Of a stretch of DNA of 64,000 bases, positions 33,205 through 41,389 are shown in pieces; position 1 is the first letter of the stretch; every line of letters starts with the position of its first letter. Made by a program: the position numbers and the translations under genes. The notes beneath the pieces were generated by a model. That model was given only the letters and a program-made list of their open reading frames with translations, ran no database searches and was not told the DNA's origin. The stretch comes from Mesorhizobium qingshengii (GTDB lineage Bacteria > Pseudomonadota > Alphaproteobacteria > Rhizobiales > Rhizobiaceae), in contig NZ_FMXM01000014.1 in assembly GCF_900103325.1 (NCBI RefSeq), forward strand, positions 1 through 64,000. Reading direction: 5' to 3'.

Positions 33205-33345
33205 GAGCGGCGCCGATCCCGATTAGCCTTGGCAATCGCTGCGTGCCTCCAGCGCCTGGAATGAAACCAAGATTGACCTCTGGCAGGCCAAGCCGTGCAT
33301 TTGCAGCGGCCAGCCGATAGTGGCACCCGATCGCCTTCGCCAAGT
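33205..33345 (-). pseudogene. enoyl-CoA hydratase/FadB fragment
   Basis: The minus strand encodes IGCHYRLAAANARLGLPEVN followed by LGFIPGAGGTQRLPRLIG, the oxyanion-hole and substrate region of the crotonase fold as in FadB-type proteins. Both ends are lost; the frame breaks on the left, and an unrelated VOC remnant begins at its right edge. Confidence 0.75.
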
Positions 33346-33347
33346 CG

Positions 33348-33659
33348 GTTGGGCCCGGCCTGCATCATTGCAGTTGGGACGTTGGCTCGGTCGAGGAGAT
33401 CGGACTCGGCGCCATGCAAATGGCTGACAAGGGGTTTTCGAAGGGCTGGGGCCTCGGGCGCCACGTGCTCGGATCAAACTTTTTCCATTATGTGCGCGAC
33501 CCATGGGGCAGCTATTCCGAGTACTCCTCGGACATCGACTATGTGTCAGCGGACCATGACTGGGATGCGGGTGATCATGCTGCGGAGGATGCCTTTTACA
33601 TCTGGGGCCCGACGCCTCCTGACGACTTCACGGTGAACTACGAGGAGGCCACGGACTGA
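33348..33659 (+). pseudogene. VOC extradiol-dioxygenase-like C-terminal fragment
   Basis: The frame reads GPGLHHCSWDVGSVEEIGLG, later GWGLGRHVLGSNFFHYVRDP, then an acidic end with FYIWGPTPPDDF. This matches the C-terminal half of catechol 2,3-dioxygenase-like VOC enzymes; the metal-ligand His (LHHCSW) is present, but the N-terminal domain is missing. It abuts the crotonase fragment on the opposite strand, indicating a rearrangement joint near 33346. A short in-frame ATG at 33414 might still give an 81-residue product. Confidence 0.75.
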
Positions 33660-33854
33660 AGCTGCGTCAGACGAATGCAGCAATTGGCCCGGTGTTTGAT
33701 CATCCCACTCAGAGCACGGTATTTGCCCGGCGCGCCTAAGTCGTTGCAGTGCAACTCCCCCGTTACGGGGCCGTGCGCATCACTGATGCCCGTGGGGCAG
33801 CAAGCGGGATCGTTGCACGCCAGGATTGTCATTGCTTCGAGACGATTCTCCATT

Positions 33855-34106
33855 CGGATGGCCATGATTTCCGGCCTCGGCCCCATTGGCGCACTGACAT
33901 TGCTAGCCGTCCGCGCGGCTGGTGCCGCGGTGATCTTCGTGAGCGAGCCAAAATACCTATCGCCGCAGTCTGGCATAGCTAGTGCTGGATGCGATCTGCC
34001 TCGATGCCACAAAGGACGGTGTGCCGGCCTTCATCCGCGAGCACACGGAAGAAGGCGTTGGTGTTGAAGTCGCCATTGATGCGAGAGGGCAGGTCGCGGC
34101 CTAGAA
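33855..34106 (+). pseudogene. zinc-type alcohol dehydrogenase fragment
   Basis: SGLGPIGALTLLAVRAAGAA is the Rossmann segment of medium-chain (threonine/sorbitol-like) dehydrogenases. About 40 codons on, the frame shifts, after which VPAFIREHTEEGVGVEVAID continues the same family before a TAG. The catalytic N-terminal half is absent. Confidence 0.7.
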
Positions 34107-34442
34107 GCTAGGTCAATAGCTAGCTTCGCCAGTTCCGGTCATACACAGGAGGCGACCGTCGTTGACCTCTCCGAAAGCAACGATGAGGTCATCGGGATCG
34201 TCAACCCGTCTCATGCCAAAGTCTGTGGGTGGCGCAGACGCGGCAGCGCTGGCCTGGTTAGGCCCAGCCTAAGCAGAATTATCGAAAATCATTATTTGTG
34301 CATCGCACACAGCGTGCTTTGCTCCATCCGCCGGCTGAAAGACAACAAAAAGAACGCTAGGCGGCGGCCTTCGGCGATGCGTCCGAAGCGGGTTGTTTTG
34401 GCGCGGACAGCGCCTGACCTCAGAAAAAGACAGGGGAACGTG

Positions 34443-35432
34443 ATGACCACAATAATCTCGAAGTTTCGCCGCGCCGCATTGGCGGCCGGCATTGCCCTGA
34501 GCGCCCTTTCGGTGAGCCTCCACGCCGAAGCCGGCAGCTTGAAGCTGGGCATGACGACCTGGGTCGGATACGGCCCGCTCTTCCTTGCGCGTGACATGGG
34601 CTACTTCAAGGAAGGCGGTCTCGATGTCTCGCTCGAAATTATCGAGGAAGCATCGATGTACATGGCGGCCGTCGCCGCGGGCGAGCTCGACGGTAGCGCC
34701 TCGACCATCGACGAAATCATGAAATACCGTTCGAAGGATGTCTGCTTCAAATCGGTCTATGCCCTGGACGACAGCCATGGCGGCGACGGCGTCCTGGCGC
34801 CGAGCAGCGTCAAGAGCATCGCCGACCTCAAGGGCATGGAGGTCGGGCTGAACGAAGGCTCGGTGTCTCAGTTCTGGTTCAACATTCTGCTCAAGCAGGC
34901 CGGCCTCAGTCAGGCCGATGTGAAGATCACCAACATGACCGCGGATGATGCCGCCGCCGCCTTCATGGCTGACCGCATTCCCGTTGCCGTCACCTGGGAA
35001 CCGCATCTGACGCTGGCCAAAAAGGAAAACAAGGGCCAGGTGCTGATCGATTCCTCGAAGACGCCCGGCCTGATCGTCGACGTGGTGGCGCTGAACTGCG
35101 ACTACATCACCAAGAACCCCGCGGATGTCGAGGCGCTGGTGAAGGGTCTCTACAAGGCCAACGAGTTCATCAAGGAGAATCCTGCGAAGGCTTATGAGGT
35201 GATGGCCAAGGGCGTCGGCGGCTGGCTGAAGGACCCGAAGGACTTCGCCTCGTCCGCCGCGGGCGTCAACTTCTACGGCAAGGACCGCAATGCCCAATTC
35301 TTCACCGGTGGCGAGAGCGGTGAAGCCGGCAAGCTGATCAAGCTCGGCGGCGATGTCTGGGGCGGCTTCGGCAAGCTCAAGATGGACATCAAATTCGACG
35401 ATCTCGTCGATCCGTCCTTCCTTGCGAAGTAA
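34443..35432 (+). CDS. ABC transporter substrate-binding protein (SsuA/TauA/NMT1-like)
   Basis: Periplasmic binding protein of 329 residues with a signal peptide (ISKFRRAALAAGIALSALSV, cleavage near HAEAG). The mature start LKLGMTTWVGYGPLFLARDM and the later GLNEGSVSQFWFNILLKQAG with PVAVTWEPHL are typical of the NitT/TauT family, which binds sulfonates, nitrate, thiamine precursors and similar compounds. The ligand cannot be assigned. AGGGGAACGTG precedes the ATG. It is the first gene of a transporter operon; a 13-bp hairpin follows it. Confidence 0.9.
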   Translation: MTTIISKFRRAALAAGIALSALSVSLHAEAGSLKLGMTTWVGYGPLFLARDMGYFKEGGLDVSLEIIEEASMYMAAVAAGELDGSASTIDEIMKYRSKDVCFKSVYALDDSHGGDGVLAPSSVKSIADLKGMEVGLNEGSVSQFWFNILLKQAGLSQADVKITNMTADDAAAAFMADRIPVAVTWEPHLTLAKKENKGQVLIDSSKTPGLIVDVVALNCDYITKNPADVEALVKGLYKANEFIKENPAKAYEVMAKGVGGWLKDPKDFASSAAGVNFYGKDRNAQFFTGGESGEAGKLIKLGGDVWGGFGKLKMDIKFDDLVDPSFLAK

Positions 35433-35454
35433 CCTATCCTTGTAATTGACCTCG

Positions 35455-35490
35455 CTGGACCGCAGGCCGAGCCTCTCGCCTGCGGTCCAG
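35455..35490 (+). promoter_or_regulatory. intercistronic hairpin after the binding-protein gene
   Basis: CTGGACCGCAGGC at 35455-35467 pairs perfectly with GCCTGCGGTCCAG at 35478-35490. There is no T-run, so it probably stabilises the upstream mRNA or dampens downstream expression, giving more binding protein than permease. Confidence 0.7.
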
Positions 35491-35506
35491 CCCAAAGGGT
35501 TTCCCT

Positions 35507-36373
35507 GTGACACTGGCACCGAATGCGACGTCTCCGATCAGCCATATCGTGACCACGAGCGAGGACAAAAATCAGCCCGGTCGATCCGCCTGGAAAGGCG
35601 TCGCCACGCCGTTCCAGGCCGTGTCGCGCCCTCTCTCCATCACGCTCAGCGTCCTGGTCTGGGGCGCGGTCATCGGCGGCTGGTTCGCCTTGACCTATTC
35701 CGGAGCGGTCAAGGAAATGTTCCTGCCGCGACCCGAATCCGTCTTGTTCACCACCATCAACATGGCGCTTGACGGCTCCTTGTGGGAGCATGTCCTCGCC
35801 AGCGTTCAGGTGGTGCTGATCGGTTTCGTCATTTCGAGCATCGTGGCGGTGCCGCTCGGCTTGACGATGGGCACCTACCGCATCGTCCAGGCCGCGCTCG
35901 ACCCACTCGTCAATTTCATCCGCTATCTGCCGGTGACGTCCTTCGTGCCGCTTTTCATCCTGTGGATCGGCATCGGCATCGAGCAGCGCGTGGCCGTCAT
36001 CATCTTCGGCATCTTCTTCCAGCAACTGGTGATGATCGCCGATAGCGCCCGCGGCGTTCAGCGCGACCTCGTCAATGCAGCTTACACGCTTGGCACGAAA
36101 CGCAGCGACACGGTCTTCCACATCGTCTTTCCGGCCACGCTTCCGAACGTGCTCGACGTGCTGCGCGTCACCATGGGCTGGGCCTGGACCTATCTCGTCG
36201 TCGCCGAACTCGTCGCCGCGCGCAGCGGACTTGGCTACATCTCGCTGAAGGCGATGCGCGGCTTCCAGGTCGACGTCATCTTCATGGCCATCGCCCTGAT
36301 CGGCATCCTTGGCCTTTGCACCGACCAATTGTTCCGGGGCATCCGCCGCCTCGTCGCCCCCTGGGCCAATTGA
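35507..36373 (+). CDS. ABC transporter permease (SsuC/TauC-like)
   Basis: Inner-membrane permease of 288 residues with about six helices. It carries the BPD-type coupling loop NAAYTLGTKRSDTVFHIVFP and DVLRVTMGWAWTYLVVAELV, characteristic of the NitT/TauT family. It starts with GTG at 35507 after AAGGG. It forms the channel for the binding protein encoded 75 bp upstream and the ATPase 14 bp downstream. Confidence 0.9.
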   Translation: MTLAPNATSPISHIVTTSEDKNQPGRSAWKGVATPFQAVSRPLSITLSVLVWGAVIGGWFALTYSGAVKEMFLPRPESVLFTTINMALDGSLWEHVLASVQVVLIGFVISSIVAVPLGLTMGTYRIVQAALDPLVNFIRYLPVTSFVPLFILWIGIGIEQRVAVIIFGIFFQQLVMIADSARGVQRDLVNAAYTLGTKRSDTVFHIVFPATLPNVLDVLRVTMGWAWTYLVVAELVAARSGLGYISLKAMRGFQVDVIFMAIALIGILGLCTDQLFRGIRRLVAPWAN

Positions 36374-36386
36374 GGAGTTCGCCGAC

Positions 36387-37190
36387 ATGGACGCCCTGAC
36401 ACTCGCCACGAAACCGAAGAGCGCCGACATCGCCATCGACAATGTTGTCCTGCGCTACGGCAAGGGCGACAACGCCGTGCTGGCGCTGGACGGCATCTCA
36501 TTCCATGTTGTGCCCAATGAGTTCTGCGTGATCGTCGGCCCATCTGGTTGCGGCAAGTCGAGCCTGCTCTACCTCATTGCCGGGCTCGAAGAGCGCACCG
36601 GCGGCATGATCTCCGTCGGCGGCAAGCCGGTCACCGAACCGGGCCCGGATCGCGGCATGGTGTTTCAGGCCTATACGCTGTTTCCCTGGCTGACCGTGGC
36701 GCAGAACGTCGAATACGGCCCGAAGCGGAAAGGCATGTCGGCGGCCGAGCGCCGGGCCATCGTCGAGCATTTTCTCCATGAAGTCGGCCTGGCGAAATTC
36801 GCCAACCACTATCCCTCGCAGCTGTCCGGTGGCATGAAGCAGCGCGTGGCGATTGCCCGTGCGCTCGCCAATGATCCGCAGGTGCTGCTGATGGACGAAC
36901 CGTTCGGAGCGCTCGACAGCCAGACCCGCCACTCAATGCAGAAGCTTCTCTTGAGGATCTGGGACCATTCCAAGAAAACAGTCCTGTTCGTCACCCATGA
37001 CATTGACGAGGCGATCCTGCTGGCGGACCGGGTGCTCGTCATGTCCGGCCGGCCCGGCCAGATCAAGAAGGAAATCCGCGTCAGCCTGCCGCGCCCACGC
37101 AGCATGGACCTGGTCATGGAGCCGAACTTCATCGCCATGAAGCGGGAAATCCTCGAGCTCTTGAAGAACGACGAAGACGAAGAGCATTAG
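36387..37190 (+). CDS. ABC transporter ATP-binding protein (SsuB/TauB-like)
   Basis: ATPase of 267 residues. Walker A is GPSGCGKSS, the signature is LSGGMKQRVAIARAL, Walker B is VLLMDEPFGALD, and the switch histidine is in FVTHDIDEAILLAD. VFQAYTLFPWLTVAQNVEYG is typical of the nitrate/sulfonate/taurine group. It energises the adjacent permease. Five bases separate its stop from the next gene, so the oxidoreductase gene is likely in the same operon and may act on the imported compound. Confidence 0.93.
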   Translation: MDALTLATKPKSADIAIDNVVLRYGKGDNAVLALDGISFHVVPNEFCVIVGPSGCGKSSLLYLIAGLEERTGGMISVGGKPVTEPGPDRGMVFQAYTLFPWLTVAQNVEYGPKRKGMSAAERRAIVEHFLHEVGLAKFANHYPSQLSGGMKQRVAIARALANDPQVLLMDEPFGALDSQTRHSMQKLLLRIWDHSKKTVLFVTHDIDEAILLADRVLVMSGRPGQIKKEIRVSLPRPRSMDLVMEPNFIAMKREILELLKNDEDEEH

Positions 37191-37195
37191 CAGGC

Positions 37196-38800
37196 ATGCG
37201 CATCGCGACCGCGGAATTCGACTATATCGTCATCGGCGCGGGCTCGGCCGGTTGTGTCCTGGCCAACAGGCTGAGCGCGAACCCAGCCAGCCGCGTCTGC
37301 CTCATTGAGGCCGGCGGCAGCGACGACCGCCCAAGGGTGCGCGTGCCGGCCGGCATTCTCTCGCTCTACGGCAATCCGACTTTCGACTACGGCTACAAGG
37401 GCGTGCCGCAGCCGCTGCTCAACAACCGCCGCATACCGGTCAACCGGGGCAAGCTTCTCGGCGGGTCGAGTTCGATCAATTCCATGGTCTACATTCGCGG
37501 CGCCGCGCAGGACTACGATGAGTGGGCAGCGCTTGGCTGCGCAGGGTGGTCCTATGCCGATGTGCTGCCGGTGTTCAAGACGCTGGAGCGGAACCTCCTG
37601 TCACAGAACCCGGCCTATCACGGCTTCGACGGCGAACTGCTGGTCGACAATCCGCGTGATCCCAACGCCGTATCCAGCCTGTGGGTGGAGGCCGGCCGGA
37701 GCATCGGCCTGCCTGAAAACCGCGACTTCAACGCCGATGGCCAACTCGGCCTCGGCATCTACAATGTCACCCAGGACAAGGGCCAGCGCTTCTCAGCTTA
37801 TTCAGCCTTCGTCCGGCCGGTTCTCGGCCGCCCGAACCTCCAGGTCATGTCAGGCGTCGAGGTGCTCGATCTGGCAGTCGAAAGCGGGCGCGTCACCGGC
37901 GTCAATGTGATCAAGGACGGCGCGACCCAAAGGCTGACATGCCGCGCCGAAATCGTGCTCAGCGCAGGCGCGATCGGATCGCCGCGCATCCTGCTTGCTT
38001 CTGGCATCGGCCCGGCCGACGAGCTGAAGGCGGCGGGGGTAGAGCCGGTCATGAACGTGCCGGGCGTCGGCAAGAATTTGCGCGACCATGTCGACGGCAT
38101 GATCACCGTGCGATCGAACAGCACCAGGACGCTCGGCCTGTCGCTCGCCAATCTGCCGGCGATGCTGGCCGCACCCTTTCAGTATTTCGTCCGGCGTAAG
38201 GGCATGCTGACGACCAATTACGTCGAGGCCGGCGGCTTCGCCAAGACGAAATATGCCGGCGATATTCCCGATGTCCAATTCCACTTTGTACCCGGCTATC
38301 GCAGCCATCGCGGCCGGCTTGTCGAATATGGCCACGGCTACGCCGTGCACACCTGCGTGCTCAGACCCGGAAGCGTCGGTGAAATCACGCTCGAGCGCGA
38401 CGGTACCCGCCGCAACGTGCTGATCGATCACCGCTTCTTCAGTGACGGGCAGGATGCCCTGACCCTTGTCGAAGGCATCAAGCTGGCGCGCTCGATCCTG
38501 GCTTCGCCGGTCTTTGCCGACATTCGCGGACCGGAAATCCTGCCGGGACCCGATGTCGTCACCGACGACGAGATCCTCGCCTATCTGCGTGCCGAAGCGC
38601 TCACCGTCTATCACCCGGTCGGCACGGCCAAGATGGGCAATGATGCCATGGCCGTGGTCGATCCCACCGGCCTCATGGTGAGCGGTTTCGGCAATCTGCG
38701 CGTGGCGGACGCCTCGATCATGCCGACGCTGATCGGCGGCAACACCAACGCGCCATCCATGATGATCGGCGAAAAAGCGGCCAGGGCGATGTTGTCGTAG
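37196..38800 (+). CDS. GMC family (choline dehydrogenase-like) oxidoreductase
   Basis: Flavoenzyme of 534 residues. The FAD motif DYIVIGAGSAGCVLANRLSA lies at residues 9-28, the GMC signature GKLLGGSSSINSMVYIRGAA near residue 86, and the catalytic His-Asn region is YHPVGTAKMG with IGGNTNAPSMMIGEKAA at the end. It oxidises an alcohol to an aldehyde, passing electrons to a quinone or oxygen. BetA-like enzymes act on choline; others act on polyols or polyethylene glycol. Placement five bases after the ABC ATPase suggests that the imported substrate is an alcohol. Confidence 0.92.
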   Translation: MRIATAEFDYIVIGAGSAGCVLANRLSANPASRVCLIEAGGSDDRPRVRVPAGILSLYGNPTFDYGYKGVPQPLLNNRRIPVNRGKLLGGSSSINSMVYIRGAAQDYDEWAALGCAGWSYADVLPVFKTLERNLLSQNPAYHGFDGELLVDNPRDPNAVSSLWVEAGRSIGLPENRDFNADGQLGLGIYNVTQDKGQRFSAYSAFVRPVLGRPNLQVMSGVEVLDLAVESGRVTGVNVIKDGATQRLTCRAEIVLSAGAIGSPRILLASGIGPADELKAAGVEPVMNVPGVGKNLRDHVDGMITVRSNSTRTLGLSLANLPAMLAAPFQYFVRRKGMLTTNYVEAGGFAKTKYAGDIPDVQFHFVPGYRSHRGRLVEYGHGYAVHTCVLRPGSVGEITLERDGTRRNVLIDHRFFSDGQDALTLVEGIKLARSILASPVFADIRGPEILPGPDVVTDDEILAYLRAEALTVYHPVGTAKMGNDAMAVVDPTGLMVSGFGNLRVADASIMPTLIGGNTNAPSMMIGEKAARAMLS

Positions 38801-38947
38801 TCTCGCGTTGGCCGACTCTCCTGGCATTTAGGGACAAGCTAACCACTGCCACGTGAAATCGTAATTTTCGCTAATCAGTCCCTCCAGTACACCAGCGATC
38901 TGACCTCCTCGCATCCGCAGAAACTCTTGGGGGGAAAGGACGCAGAA

Positions 38948-40222
38948 ATGTCGGTGGAAAAAATAGACACGCTTGTCGTCGGCGGTGGCCAGGCGGGGGT
39001 GGCTATGTCTGAGCATCTGGGCAAATGCGGCGTGCCGCATCTCGTTCTCGAGCGTGGCCGGATCGCCGAGCGCTGGCGTTCGCAGCGATGGGACTCGCTC
39101 GTTGCCAATGGCCCGGCCTGGCATGACCGTTTCCCGGGCATGGAATTTCCCGTGACGGGTCCCGACGGTTTTCCTTCCAAGGAGGAGGTTGCGGACTATT
39201 TCGCCGCCTATGCACGGCAGATTAATGCGCCGATCCGCTGCGGCGTCGAGGTCAAGCTCGCGCAAAGAAATGTCGGTCGACCCGGCTTCCGCGTCGAAAC
39301 GTCGGATGGGCTGATCGAAGCCAACAGCATCGTCGCCGCGACCGGACCTTTCCAGATCCCCGTCATCCCCGCCCTTGTCCCCGGCGATGCCGGCATTCTG
39401 CAGATTCATTCCAGCGTGTACCGCAACCCCAGACAGTTGCCGAAGGGCGCGGTGCTGGTGGTCGGGGCGGGATCGTCAGGCGTGCAGATCGCCGATGAAC
39501 TCCAGCGCGCTGGCAGGCGCGTCTACCTCTCGGTCGGCCCGCACGATCGCCCGCCGCGAGCCTATCGCGGCCGTGATTTCTGCTGGTGGCTTGGCGTTCT
39601 CGGCAAATGGGATCTTGAAACTCCAGGGCCTGGCACGGAACATGTCACGATCGCGGTGAGCGGCGCGCGTGGCGGCGAAACGATCGATTTCCGTCGGCTG
39701 GCCGCGCAGGGGCTTACCCTGGTCGGCATGACCAAAACATATCAGGATGGCGTGCTGACCTTTGCGCCCGATCTGGCGAAGAACATTGCCCGCGGTGACG
39801 CCAACCTGATGTCGCTGCTGGACGAGGCCGACGCCTATGTCGCGCGCAACGGTCTCGACCTCCCGGAGGAGCCCACGGCCCGGCGGATCGACCCGGATCC
39901 CGACTGCTTGACCAACCCGCTTCGTGAGCTCGATCTGGCTGGCGCCGGGATAGCGGCGATCATCTGGGCGACTGGCTTTGCCGTCGATTACAGCTGGTTG
40001 AAGGTCGATGCCTTTGACGAGAAGGGCCGGCCAAGGCATCAGCGCGGCGTCTCGACCGAGCCTGGAATCTATTTTCTAGGCCTGCCTTGGCAGTCGCGAA
40101 GAGGATCGAGTTTCATCTGGGGTGTCTGGCATGATGCCAAGCACCTCGCGGACCGGATTTCGACGCAGCGCAAATATCTGGCCTATCACGCTGCAGCACG
40201 GCGCGAGACAGTGGACGCCTGA
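38948..40222 (+). CDS. flavin-dependent monooxygenase (FMO/CzcO-like)
   Basis: Flavoprotein of 424 residues with two Rossmann motifs, TLVVGGGQAGVAMSEHLGKC (FAD) and VLVVGAGSSGVQIADELQRA (NADPH, near residue 172). IIWATGFAVDYSWLKVDAFD near residue 340 is the conserved FMO ATG motif, and PGIYFLGLPWQSRRGSSFIW closes the FAD site. Such enzymes hydroxylate N or S atoms or perform Baeyer-Villiger oxidations. GGGGGGAAAGGA precedes the ATG. It is followed after about 45 bp by ridA. Confidence 0.88.
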   Translation: MSVEKIDTLVVGGGQAGVAMSEHLGKCGVPHLVLERGRIAERWRSQRWDSLVANGPAWHDRFPGMEFPVTGPDGFPSKEEVADYFAAYARQINAPIRCGVEVKLAQRNVGRPGFRVETSDGLIEANSIVAATGPFQIPVIPALVPGDAGILQIHSSVYRNPRQLPKGAVLVVGAGSSGVQIADELQRAGRRVYLSVGPHDRPPRAYRGRDFCWWLGVLGKWDLETPGPGTEHVTIAVSGARGGETIDFRRLAAQGLTLVGMTKTYQDGVLTFAPDLAKNIARGDANLMSLLDEADAYVARNGLDLPEEPTARRIDPDPDCLTNPLRELDLAGAGIAAIIWATGFAVDYSWLKVDAFDEKGRPRHQRGVSTEPGIYFLGLPWQSRRGSSFIWGVWHDAKHLADRISTQRKYLAYHAAARRETVDA

Positions 40223-40266
40223 CCGCCGCTGACAACAGCCACGAGCCCGATCTGATGGAGACCAGG

Positions 40267-40683
40267 ATGGCGCATACGAGAATTCGCAAGTTCAACACCA
40301 AGGACACCTATCCCGAGCAGAAGCTCGACAATGATCTGTGCCAGGCGGTCGTCACGCGGGGCGGCCGGACGGTTTATCTGCGTGGCCAGTGTCCGCAGGA
40401 TCTCGACACCGCTGAGAATATCGGCAGCCACGATCCGGCTGAGCAGACGCACAAGGTGATGCAGAACATCAGGCAGCTCATCGAGGAGTGCGGCGGCACC
40501 ATGGAGCATCTGGTCAAGGTAGTCGTCTACATCACCGACGTGCGCCATCGCGAGGCGGTCTACCGCACCATGGGCGAGTACATCAAAGGCGTGCATCCGG
40601 TTTCGACCGGCCTCGTCGTGCAGGCCCTGGCGCGGCCGGACTGGCTGGTCGAGATCGACGGCACCGCCGTCATCCCGGACTGA
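40267..40683 (+). CDS. RidA family enamine/imine deaminase
   Basis: Protein of 138 residues of the YjgF/YER057c/RidA family, trimeric enzymes that hydrolyse reactive enamines and imines released by amine oxidases and PLP enzymes. Markers are YLRGQCPQDLDTAENIGSHD, AEQTHKVMQNIRQLIEECGG and a C-terminal LARPDWLVEIDGTAVIPD. The usual active-site arginine position reads VVQALARPDW. GGAGACCAGG sits just before the ATG at 40267, preferred over ATG at 40255. It is in a cluster of flavin oxidases that produce imines. Confidence 0.88.
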   Translation: MAHTRIRKFNTKDTYPEQKLDNDLCQAVVTRGGRTVYLRGQCPQDLDTAENIGSHDPAEQTHKVMQNIRQLIEECGGTMEHLVKVVVYITDVRHREAVYRTMGEYIKGVHPVSTGLVVQALARPDWLVEIDGTAVIPD

Positions 40684-40688
40684 TCCCA

Positions 40689-41363
40689 ATGACCTTTTCC
40701 ATTGTCGCGCGATGCAGCCGCACCGGCATGTTCGGCGTCGCGGTGTCGTCCTCCTCTCCGGCGGTGGCGGCGCGCTGCGCCTATGCGCAAGCGGGCGTCG
40801 GCGCGGTCGCCAGCCAGAACGTCACCGATCCGACGCTCGGCACAAGAGGGCTCGAACTGCTGGCGCGCGGTGCTTCGGCCGCCGAGGCGGTTGCCATCCT
40901 GAAGCGCACCGGCGCCTGGAGCGACTACCGGCAGGTGCTGGCTGTCGATGCCGCCGGGACCACGGCGATCCATTCTGGGCCCAAGGCGCTCGGTATCTGG
41001 GCGGAAGCGCGTGCGGACAATGTCGCCTGCGGCGGCAACATGCTGGCCCATGATGGCGTGCCGCAAGCCATGGTCGAGGCTTTCCTGGCCTCGGAAGGCC
41101 ATCTCGGCGACCGCCTGATCGCGACCATGCGCGCTGCGCTGAAGGGGGGGGGCGAGGCGGGCCCGGTCCATTCGGCCGGAATGAAGCTGGTGCGCGAGGT
41201 CGCATGGCCGGTCGCGGACCTGCGCTGCGACTGGAGCGAGGCCTGCCCGATCGACGAGCTGGCGGCCTTGTGGGATCGCTACAAGCCGCAGCTCGATGCC
41301 TATGTGACCCGCGCGATCAATCCGTCCGACGCGCCGAGCTATGGCGTGCCGGGCGACGAGTAG
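40689..41363 (+). CDS. DUF1028 family protein
   Basis: Protein of 224 residues of the Ntn-hydrolase-like DUF1028 family. The start TFSIVARCSRTGMFGVAVSS and later RCAYAQAGVGAVASQNVTDP, with GNMLAHDGVPQAMVEAFLAS, are diagnostic. It is probably a self-processing or peptidase-like hydrolase; the function is unproven. It begins five bases after ridA and lies in the same operon, with a PuuC-like dehydrogenase next. RidA-DUF1028 pairing recurs in rhizobial amine or pyrimidine catabolic clusters as I recall. Confidence 0.88.
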   Translation: MTFSIVARCSRTGMFGVAVSSSSPAVAARCAYAQAGVGAVASQNVTDPTLGTRGLELLARGASAAEAVAILKRTGAWSDYRQVLAVDAAGTTAIHSGPKALGIWAEARADNVACGGNMLAHDGVPQAMVEAFLASEGHLGDRLIATMRAALKGGGEAGPVHSAGMKLVREVAWPVADLRCDWSEACPIDELAALWDRYKPQLDAYVTRAINPSDAPSYGVPGDE

Positions 41364-41389
41364 CCAGTACGCAGGGGGAAGGCGTCCGC

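Larger units (their letters stand above)
32561..34442. other. gene-fragment region inside the island
   Basis: This 1.9-kb stretch has no intact gene. It contains remnants of at least three unrelated genes, listed separately (33205-33345, 33348-33659, 33855-34106). The left part, 32561-33200, has only short frames I cannot assign (for example one starting MEESYARTVATDSAIWKPLD at 32804). The right part, 34107-34442, probably holds the promoter of the ABC operon but no clear motif. Confidence 0.7.
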
